Positions 7,348 through 13,616 of a stretch of 13,616 bases of DNA are shown here, piece after piece. A program made the position numbers and the translations under genes. How positions within the stretch are numbered: the stretch's first letter is position 1; each line of letters starts with the position of its first letter. The notes beneath the pieces are model-generated. The model had not been told where the DNA came from and did not search any database. It saw only the letters and a list, made by a program, of their open reading frames with translations. The stretch is from Isotricha intestinalis (Eukaryota > Ciliophora > Litostomatea > Vestibuliferida > Isotrichidae), in NCBI GenBank assembly GCA_023807065.1, contig JAJJLU010000943.1, forward strand, positions 1 to 13,616, written 5' to 3'.

Positions 7348-8067
7348 ATGAGTGAACTCAGTCCAAAAGAACAAGACATAAAAAACTTAATAATAGCTCA
7401 ATGTCAAGCAGGAGGTCGTCGTTTAACAAAGCAAATGAAGCGTTATGTATATAAATCTCGTAACGATGGAGTATATTTATTTGATGTGACAAAAATATAT
7501 GAAAAAATTCAAGTAGCAGCTCGTATGATAGCATCAATTTCTGATCCAGAATCAATAGTAGCAGTCTCAGGAAGATTAGCAGGACAAAGAGCTGTATATA
7601 AATTTGGTCAATTTACAAAATGCCAAAGTGTTACTGGAAGATGGTCTCCAGGTATGTTAACTAATCAAATTACTAAGAAATTTATTGAACCTAGATTACT
7701 CATTGTTTGTGATCCTAGAGTTGATTATAATGCTCTTCTTGAATCTTCTTATGTTAATATTCCAGTTATTGCTCTTTGTAATACTGATAATAATTTAAAT
7801 TATGTTGATTGTGCTATTCCTTGTAATAATAGAGGTAAAAGATCTTTGGCTATGATTTGGTATTTGTTAACTAAAGCTGTTTTGGACATTAAAAATGAAA
7901 AAAATGGAGAATTTGCTGAAGCTTTACCTGGAGCTTTCATGTATAGAAATGTTGATGCTGAAACTAAAGAAGAAGAACCTAAACAAGAAGATGCTCAAGT
8001 TGAAGAAGAAAATAAAGAAGGTGGAGAAGAAGATGCAGATGATGATGAACAATTTGTTGAATCATAA
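7348..8067 (+). CDS. RPSA: 40S ribosomal protein SA (uS2)
   Basis: Eukaryotic uS2, a small-subunit protein at the head/platform needed for 40S maturation; homologues double as laminin-receptor precursor in animals. 239 residues from ATG 7348 to TAA. The S2 core spans about 8-182: KEQDIKNLIIAQCQAGGRR, then GVYLFDVTKIYEKIQVAARM, GQRAVYKFGQ, GRWSPGMLTNQITKKFIEPR, LLIVCDPRVDYNALLESSYV, NIPVIALCNTD and AIPCNNRGKRSLAMIWYLL. The C-terminal 35 residues are strongly acidic, as usual for eukaryotic forms. There is no mitochondrial targeting peptide and no intron. Oddities: AQCQAGGRR replaces the common AxxHLG-type motif, and synonymous codon choice switches near codon 90 from A-ending/CGT to T-ending/AGA. 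Confidence 0.97.
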   Translation: MSELSPKEQDIKNLIIAQCQAGGRRLTKQMKRYVYKSRNDGVYLFDVTKIYEKIQVAARMIASISDPESIVAVSGRLAGQRAVYKFGQFTKCQSVTGRWSPGMLTNQITKKFIEPRLLIVCDPRVDYNALLESSYVNIPVIALCNTDNNLNYVDCAIPCNNRGKRSLAMIWYLLTKAVLDIKNEKNGEFAEALPGAFMYRNVDAETKEEEPKQEDAQVEEENKEGGEEDADDDEQFVES

Positions 8068-8287
8068 ATGGATTTGGATACTTAATTTTTAAATAAATGT
8101 TTTATATTTAATAAAGGAGAAACCTTTTTTTAATTTTTTTTTATGTTTTAATTAAAGTTTGGCTTATTTAGATTATTTTTATTTATTTATTTTTTTTTAT
8201 TTAATTTATTTTAAGGGTTTTTTTATAATTTTAAGATTATTGTTTTAATTCTGAATTTTCAGCTAAAAAGAACAACTTCCAATTAAT

Positions 8288-8529
8288 TCATTTTTTTATT
8301 TGTTGTAAATTTACTTTTTTTTTATAATCATTAATACTATACCAAAAAATTTCATCAAAAAATACTATTTTTTTGGTATTTTAAATAAATCAAGTATTTT
8401 TTTAATTTTTTCTTTTTTATGAGATAAATGGGAATTTTTACTATTTTTATTTTTCTTAGAATTGAATCTAGAAGAATTTGATAATAAAACTTAAATATTG
8501 GTAAATTTATATTTTCGAATTTCTATCAT
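8288..8529 (-). pseudogene. Small frameshifted gene of unknown function
   Basis: ATG at 8529 gives MIEIRKYKFTNI, an in-frame TAA (where Gln would fit), then LLSNSSRFNSKKNKNSKNSH and KKEKIKKILDLFKIPKK to a TAG directly after an A7 run. Inserting or removing one reading-frame step there continues as IVFFDEIFWYSINDYKKKVN to LQQIKK and TGA at 8288. The joined pieces are Lys/Ser-rich, then a compact Trp/Tyr-containing end. One nonsense codon and one frameshift suggest a young pseudogene. It lies between, and opposite to, RPSA and the SIM-bearing gene. No family recognised. Confidence 0.4.
8340..8378. repeat. Short inverted repeat TACCAAAAAA/TTTTTTTGGTA
   Basis: Ten-base arms separated by about 18 bases, able to form a hairpin. 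It lies inside the frameshifted small gene and spans its A7 frameshift run, so it may be incidental. Confidence 0.4.
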
Positions 8530-8608
8530 TTATTGTTTTAATAAATTAATTTTTAAATATTTAGTTCATTTTAATTAATTTTTATAATTTTAATAAATAT
8601 ATTTTTTA

Positions 8609-9661
8609 ATGTCATTAGAAATTACTCCTGATTGGTGTTTTATAAAAATTTCTTCTATTCCAATATTTTATAATTATAAAGAAGATTTGATTTCATTGAC
8701 TTTACCATGTCCAATTAAAAATATAAAACAATTTATAAAAGTTTATAAATTAGATGTGACATATGAAGAATTAGTAAGTAGTATTAAAAAAATAAATAAA
8801 AATGCAAATTTTGATATTAAAAAAAATAAAAATGAAAATGATAAAAATTTATTAGCTCCAATAACAGATGTTGAAAAATTACAAGAATTTTTAAAATTAA
8901 GTGAATCTCAAAGTATTTCAAATGTTTTTGAACAAATATCTAAATATAAATATGGTATTCTTTTAAATGGTTCTTATTATCAAGACCCTGAAAATACATT
9001 ATTTAAATACACTTATTATTATCGAAAAATTAAACTTTATGAAGGTCCTTTTGAAATGTTTAAAAAGGTTGCTAGAAAAAATTGTATGAAAGAAATTCTT
9101 AAAAAATTATGTCCTACTATTTTTGAAGAAATGTATAAAAATTATATTAAGAGACATAACATTAAATATAATGTATTTAATTTTGAAAAAGATTATGAAG
9201 ATAAAAATAATGAAACAAATAAAAATTTAAATAAACAAGAATATGATGAAGAAATAGTTAATTCAAAAAATAAAATTATAGAAACTTCTTTGAATGAAAA
9301 TAATGATAAAGTTAATCTAAAAGAAAAAAACATTATAGTTAATTTAGATAATAAAGATAAAACAAAAAAAACTAGTAATGGTTTTTATACAATTAAAGTT
9401 AATAAAAATGAGATTAAAAATAATATAAAGTTGAAAAAAGATAAGAATGATGATAAAAATAACAATAGAAATAGTATTATTAATATTAATAATATAAATA
9501 TGATTTCTGAAAATAAAAAATTTCTTGGTTTAAAAAGGATTAATAATAATGAATCAAATGCTCAAAGCAAAATTACAGTAATTACTATAGATGATTCAAG
9601 TAGTTCAGACTCAGACTCAAGCTTTGATTCCATTTGTATTTCAAGTTCCATAAACAAGTAA
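8609..9661 (+). CDS. dsRBD-like protein with C-terminal SUMO-interaction motif
   Basis: 350 residues, ATG 8609 to TAA, uninterrupted. Residues about 1-60 look folded, with aromatic residues. Residues 102-167 resemble a double-stranded-RNA-binding domain: SNVFEQISKYK (helix), Y-rich strands with FKYTYYYRKIKLYEGP, then FKKVARKNCMKEILKKL in the position of the family's K-K-x-A-R-x-x-A-x-x-x-L helix. The usual conserved Gly and second Lys are poorly kept, so the match is tentative. Residues 195-320 are Asn/Lys-rich and probably disordered. Residues 322-338 read ITVITIDDSSSSDSDSS, a textbook SUMO-interaction motif: hydrophobic [VI]-[VI]-x-[VI], two Asp, and a Ser/Asp run suited to CK2 phosphorylation. 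Inferred: a nuclear RNA-associated protein docking on SUMO. Gene calling is secure; function is not. Confidence 0.7.
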   Translation: MSLEITPDWCFIKISSIPIFYNYKEDLISLTLPCPIKNIKQFIKVYKLDVTYEELVSSIKKINKNANFDIKKNKNENDKNLLAPITDVEKLQEFLKLSESQSISNVFEQISKYKYGILLNGSYYQDPENTLFKYTYYYRKIKLYEGPFEMFKKVARKNCMKEILKKLCPTIFEEMYKNYIKRHNIKYNVFNFEKDYEDKNNETNKNLNKQEYDEEIVNSKNKIIETSLNENNDKVNLKEKNIIVNLDNKDKTKKTSNGFYTIKVNKNEIKNNIKLKKDKNDDKNNNRNSIININNINMISENKKFLGLKRINNNESNAQSKITVITIDDSSSSDSDSSFDSICISSSINK

Positions 9662-9810
9662 TAATATTTCTAAAAAAATATTAAAAAAATAAGGATTAAT
9701 AATATAATATTATATTAATTAATGTTACTTTATTTTTTTTGTTTTTCAAAATTAATTATTTGAATTAGGATATTTTATGTAAATAGATTAGCTTAAATTA
9801 TATTGAAGAA

Positions 9811-10244
9811 ATGATAAAGATTGTAAAGAAATTAATGATGGATGCATCTTTGGATATTTCTTCAACTTTTATAAATAAAACAATATTTTATCAAAAATAA
9901 TATTTAAGATTATTATTTGAAATTATAAATAAAGATGATGTAAATTTATTTAATGTATCTTTTGGAATAATAATGAATTATGTATATAAAATATTAAATA
10001 TTTTAAAAATAGCATCCTCAAATGAAAAAATTAAAAAATATAATTCAGGCCATTCAAAAAAATGATTAATTGTGTTTGTCAAAGAAAAATGTTAAATAAC
10101 TCCATAATTGAATTAATTATTAAAATGGGAAAATTATTCCTAATTTATAGATGATAAATTTTTTTAGAAGTATATAATTATGAAGAAAATTTAATACAAA
10201 TTATTCTATCAAGAAATAAATTTGTAGAATTCATTAACAATTAA
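9811..10244 (+). pseudogene. Decayed helical-repeat-like gene
   Basis: ATG at 9811 starts MIKIVKKLMMDASLDISSTF and INKTIFYQK, then TAA. The same frame continues YLRLLFEIINKDDVNLFNVS... to YNSGHSKK and TGA at a run of A's. The next frame carries MINCVCQRKMLNNSIIELII, and a third LEVYNYEENLIQIILSRNKF to VEFINN and TAA 10244. Leu/Ile-rich amphipathic helices in series suggest an ARM/HEAT-like solenoid, but no specific family (PP4R3- or SAPS-like scaffolds were considered) can be shown. Two nonsense codons and about two frame changes mark a pseudogene. It is convergent with the phosphatase gene. Confidence 0.5.
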
Positions 10245-10514
10245 AAAAAAATTTTAATTTTAAATTAATAAATTAATAAAAAATAATTATATTAGAATGG
10301 AGGGTTTTTAAGACAACACAAATTTTATAATTAAGAAAATTTTTAATAGTTTAAATAGGTAAAAATTAGATTATCAGAGTTATATTTTTATTATCTTTTA
10401 TTTTTATTTATTTATTATAAATAACTATCAATTTAATAAGATAAATAGTTTAATATTTATTCAAAACTAACCTAATTTTTTTTAAATAAAAGCTAATTGT
10501 TTAATAATTATATA

Positions 10515-12740
10515 TTAAAGACTTATTTCAAATAATCCTATAACAGGTTTATGATCTGAAATATATAAATCTACAGTATCATAAAATTTACATTTAATAT
10601 TATCAGATTTTTTAAATAAAATTCTATCTGTCCAAGAAGGAGTTCTTTTTTCATCATAAATGAAACTTTCTTTATTATATTTATAAGTAGGAGGAAAATT
10701 AATTTTTTCTTCATATAATTTTTCTTTATTGAAAATTTCTACAACTTCATTCATTTGATCATATTTTTTTAATTCATTTATATTATTTTTAGCTTGATTT
10801 TCATTGACTACTCCTTCATAATTTCGACAACAAATTTCATTAAATTTTTCTTTAGGTAAATCTATTCTAAAATTTAAATCACCAAAAATGAAGTAAATTA
10901 AATCATCCATATTTTGATTTTCATCTTTGATATTATTAAAAATTTCCTTTAATTCATTTACTCTTTTATTAAAATTTTCTTTTTCATCACCTGCAGATAA
11001 ATGTCCATTTACAAAAATTAAATTTTGATTTTTTAATTTTAATTTAACTGTGAAATTGCCTTTATTACCTAATCCTAAAATTCCTGTTTTATTTTCAATA
11101 ACTTCTAAATTATTAATTTGTTCATCTAAATCTGATTTAATATAAAATAATGTTAATATTCCAACCAAATTTTTTTTTAACTTTAAAATATAAGGATAAT
11201 TTTCACAAATTAATGTTGTTATTTTTGAAGTATATAAATCAACAATTTTTTCATTAGAGGAAATAAGAATATTACTTGGATTTAATTCAACAATTTCTTC
11301 AAAAGAAATACAAATAATATCAGGTAAATTATTAATTGATATATATTTTGAATATTTTTCAGGAAATAAAAATAAATTTACATTAAATTTAGATAAAATT
11401 ATGTTTGATTTAATAGCTGAAACATTATATGTTCCTATAAAAAGTTTAATTTTCTTATTATTATTTATTTCATTTTCATAACTTTTACTTTTATAAATAT
11501 ATTTTGTAAAATTAATATGTTCTGTATCTTTTATTTCTTTATAAAATTGAATTGAAATATCTTTAATTGAATAAAATATGTCATCAACCTTTGAAATTTT
11601 TTTTAATTTTATAAATTCATTATTTTGTTTTTTAAAATCTTTTTCTTTTTGATATTGAGAAAAATAATTTATAAATAAAGTTTTATTGATTGATTGATTA
11701 AATATAATTGAAGTCTTAATGTCATCGAAAATAAAAACACATAATCCATTTTGATTTAACTCATGTTGTTTGTATTTTTTAGAAATTTTCCCTGTTAATG
11801 GATCTTTACCAGAAAAATAATATTGAATTTTTTTCAACTCTTTATTTTGCTCTTCAATAAATTTTTCTATTGATTTTTCATCAAAATCTTTTTCTGAATA
11901 TTTAACATAATTAAAATAGGGTAAAATTTGTTTTAAATATTTTTCATTTTCATTATTTGAACAATCAAATATTATTCCTGATTTTTTTTCATTAATTCGA
12001 ATAAATTCTTCACTAAATTCTTCATTTCCAATTTTTATTCCATAAATATTATCATAAACATCATTATCATATCTTATAATAAATTCACACTCATAATAAT
12101 TTTTTTTATATTCTTTTCTAAAAATGAAATAAGTTAAAAGTGATTGCCCTTTTATTTTATTAAGTAAGAAAACATGTAAATAACCATCAATAAAATTTGT
12201 ATAAAAATCATGTTTATTTTTAATATTATTGTTTGAAAGAAAAGGTATTATCAATTCATAATTGTATAAAAAAGAATTTATTTCTTTTATATTTCTAATA
12301 TTTTGCTGATAATATGGGATGGTTAAATTACAAGGATAACCAAAAATTAAATTTGTTTTTAAAATATTTTGTTTTAATATATTAAATTGATTGTTTGTTT
12401 CTTCTTTTGAAATTTTATTTTCATAATTAATTAAAGGCATAAAGTATATATCTTTTAGTTGATAAATTATTTGATCTAAGAATACTGTAACTAGCTCATA
12501 CTTACATCCATAAATTAAACAAGGAATTTTTCCTAAATCAGCAATTCCTAAAATACCATAAACTTTAATCATTATAAAATTATTTAATGATTTTACAGTT
12601 TGAAAATTAATATTACTCATTGCAAAATTATTTTTTGAAATTGATAAAGTGTTTAAAGAAAAATTATTTTTTATATAAATCATATTTTCTCCTTCATATA
12701 TAGTGTGAGATGCAACATCATCACGATATTCTTCTTCCAT
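10515..12740 (-). CDS. Synaptojanin-like Sac-domain / inositol polyphosphate 5-phosphatase
   Basis: 741 residues, ATG 12740 to TAA. The C-terminal IPPc domain (about 430-741) holds all family motifs: FIGTYNV (N439), PDIICISFEEIVELN (Mg-binding E482), GNKGNF, FVNGHLSAG (H580), FGDLNFRID (D621, N623), FPPTYKY, KRTPSWTDRIL and SDHKP (D729, H730). It should remove the 5-phosphate from PI(4,5)P2 or PI(3,4,5)P3 at the plasma membrane or on endocytic vesicles. The N-terminal half (about 58-360) resembles a Sac domain (KVYGILGIADLG then CLIYGCK). Where the Sac P-loop CX5R would lie, the sequence is GLCVFIFDDIKTSI (332-345), lacking the catalytic Cys and Arg, so this half is probably inactive, as in yeast Inp51. 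No Pro-rich tail, NPF motif or membrane anchor. Single exon despite many homopolymer runs. Confidence 0.9.
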   Translation of the reverse strand: MEEEYRDDVASHTIYEGENMIYIKNNFSLNTLSISKNNFAMSNINFQTVKSLNNFIMIKVYGILGIADLGKIPCLIYGCKYELVTVFLDQIIYQLKDIYFMPLINYENKISKEETNNQFNILKQNILKTNLIFGYPCNLTIPYYQQNIRNIKEINSFLYNYELIIPFLSNNNIKNKHDFYTNFIDGYLHVFLLNKIKGQSLLTYFIFRKEYKKNYYECEFIIRYDNDVYDNIYGIKIGNEEFSEEFIRINEKKSGIIFDCSNNENEKYLKQILPYFNYVKYSEKDFDEKSIEKFIEEQNKELKKIQYYFSGKDPLTGKISKKYKQHELNQNGLCVFIFDDIKTSIIFNQSINKTLFINYFSQYQKEKDFKKQNNEFIKLKKISKVDDIFYSIKDISIQFYKEIKDTEHINFTKYIYKSKSYENEINNNKKIKLFIGTYNVSAIKSNIILSKFNVNLFLFPEKYSKYISINNLPDIICISFEEIVELNPSNILISSNEKIVDLYTSKITTLICENYPYILKLKKNLVGILTLFYIKSDLDEQINNLEVIENKTGILGLGNKGNFTVKLKLKNQNLIFVNGHLSAGDEKENFNKRVNELKEIFNNIKDENQNMDDLIYFIFGDLNFRIDLPKEKFNEICCRNYEGVVNENQAKNNINELKKYDQMNEVVEIFNKEKLYEEKINFPPTYKYNKESFIYDEKRTPSWTDRILFKKSDNIKCKFYDTVDLYISDHKPVIGLFEISL

Positions 12741-12876
12741 TTTTATCTAAAATATATAAAATTTTATATTTTATTTATTTTTAATGACCAAAATAAAATT
12801 AATATAATTGTAAAAAATTCCTAAATTATTCTATATCTAATTAATTATTTAAAATTAATTTTTTTTTACAGGAGAA

Positions 12877-13490
12877 TTAAGGTGATTTAAAATAAAGAAC
12901 CCTTAAATAATTAATATTTATATTATAATTTGGTTTGAAAAAATAAAAGTTTTTTTTAGCAATTGTTTCTTTAATTTCAATTCTTCTTTCTTCTTTTATT
13001 TGAAGACAATCAAATTGCATTATAAAGTGGAATAAAATTTTGAATTATTATTAAATAAAATCTTCAAATATTTATAATTCATAAGGTTCTCCCAAGAATG
13101 ATATTTTTCCTTCTAATATAAAAAATTTTCATTATTATGATTAAATAATTTTATAATTTATTTTATATTCAATACCTAAATTATTACATATCATCTTCAT
13201 AATTTATTATGATAATCAAAATAAAGATTTATAGATTGGTTTTTTATATTCAATTCTCTTAATTGAGTTTTCTTTTTGAGCAAATAATATTTTTCCTGAA
13301 AAATCAAATAGAAAAATTTTCTTTAATATATTTCTTTTGTTATTTTATTTTATTAAAAGAATATACATTTTTAAATGTAAAATTATACTCCATTTTATTT
13401 GTTTTGAAATTTAATATCTATGATGAAAGTTTAGCATTTGATAATATTAATATTTCATTTAAAGAAATTATTTCAATCTTTCATATATAT
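12877..13490 (-). pseudogene. Decayed gene of unknown function, beta-rich
   Basis: Minus-strand segments in order are IEIISLNEILILSNAKLSS, a TAG, ILNFKTNKMEYNFTFKNVYS, a stop and shift, FDFSGKILFAQKENSIKRIE, NNLGIEYKINYKII, then LEGKISFLGEPYEL, a TAA and more stops, and a final open stretch (about 50 codons) with MQFDCLQIKEERRIEIKETI to LRVLYFKSP and TAA at 12877. The strand-rich rhythm (LFDFSGKILFAQ) could come from a beta-propeller, but no family is recognised. Several nonsense codons and at least two frame changes show decay. It lies in tandem upstream of the phosphatase gene on the same strand. The plus-strand open frame at 13263-13511 is its antisense. Confidence 0.45.
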
Positions 13491-13616
13491 ACTTATCTCT
13501 TTGGTTTTTAATTGTTAATATAATATTATATAAGATACAATTTCCTGAATAAACCAATAATTTTTTTGAAAAGTAAATATGTAATTAATATGATTAACCT
13601 TACATTTAGTATTATA

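Noticed and set aside
7358..8092. Alternative frames overlapping RPSA (minus 7358-7555, plus 7895-8092)
   Set aside because: Shadows of a conserved ribosomal protein gene.
13263..13511. 82-codon plus-strand frame
   Set aside because: Phe/Ile-rich antisense of the decayed minus-strand gene.
1..13616. Reassigned genetic code (TAA/TAG read as Gln)
   Set aside because: Several broken frames have TAA where Gln would fit, but the intact genes end at TAA/TAG exactly where their families end, use CAA for Gln, and contain no in-frame TAA or TAG. The remnants also have frame changes that recoding cannot fix. C-to-T decay of CAA explains the pattern.
1..13616. Spliceosomal introns as the cause of the broken frames
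   Set aside because: No consistent GT...AG boundaries join the pieces, and adjacent segments are often only shifted by one base at a homopolymer.
1..13616. tRNA or rRNA genes
   Set aside because: No TTCGA/TTCAA arm with matching acceptor and anticodon stems, and no GC-richer structured block, was found on either strand by eye; a covariance search would be decisive.

Overview
The window looks like nuclear DNA of an extremely A+T-rich, intron-poor unicellular eukaryote. The evidence is a eukaryotic-type cytosolic ribosomal protein uS2 (RPSA), a synaptojanin-like phosphoinositide phosphatase, Asn-homopolymer proteins written by ATT/TTA microsatellites, and intact genes that each read as one uninterrupted exon. 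The species cannot be assigned. A gut or anaerobic protist (for example a parabasalid, Anaeramoeba or an archamoeba) fits the composition, the lack of introns and an apparent bacterial gene fragment, but this is inference. The standard genetic code fits: every intact gene ends at TAA or TAG.

Layout. Positions 1-3878 are bounded by inverted CCCAATC/GATTGGG heptamer repeats: C-rich at base 1, G-rich at 3857-3878. Inside lie a decayed beta-propeller-like gene (+), an Asn-rich gene with SUMO-interaction-like motifs and one frameshift (-), a remnant of a bacterial Ig-like surface protein (-), a second decayed gene (+), and an intact gene for a protein with tandem 23-residue Cys repeats (-). At 3878/3879 the heptamers meet head to head in a perfect 14-bp palindrome, followed by an AT dinucleotide tract. 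Positions 4034-4913 hold decayed reading frames (-). Then come an intact multi-pass membrane protein (5065-6075, +), a gene-poor stretch, a decayed coiled-coil gene (6762-7178, +), RPSA (7348-8067, +), a frameshifted small gene (8288-8529, -), an intact protein with a dsRBD-like segment and a C-terminal SUMO-interaction motif (8609-9661, +), a decayed helical gene (9811-10244, +), the Sac/5-phosphatase gene (10515-12740, -) and a last decayed gene (12877-13490, -).

There is no sign of operon organisation or a shared pathway. The intact genes are housekeeping (translation; phosphoinositide and membrane traffic) or lineage-specific. The main themes are: (i) five clearly intact genes embedded among about nine broken coding regions, (ii) a telomere-like or terminal-inverted-repeat-like heptamer with a fusion-type junction, (iii) a bacterial-like fragment in a eukaryotic background, and (iv) repeated SUMO-interaction-like motifs. 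No tRNA, rRNA, CRISPR array or recognisable transposase was found.
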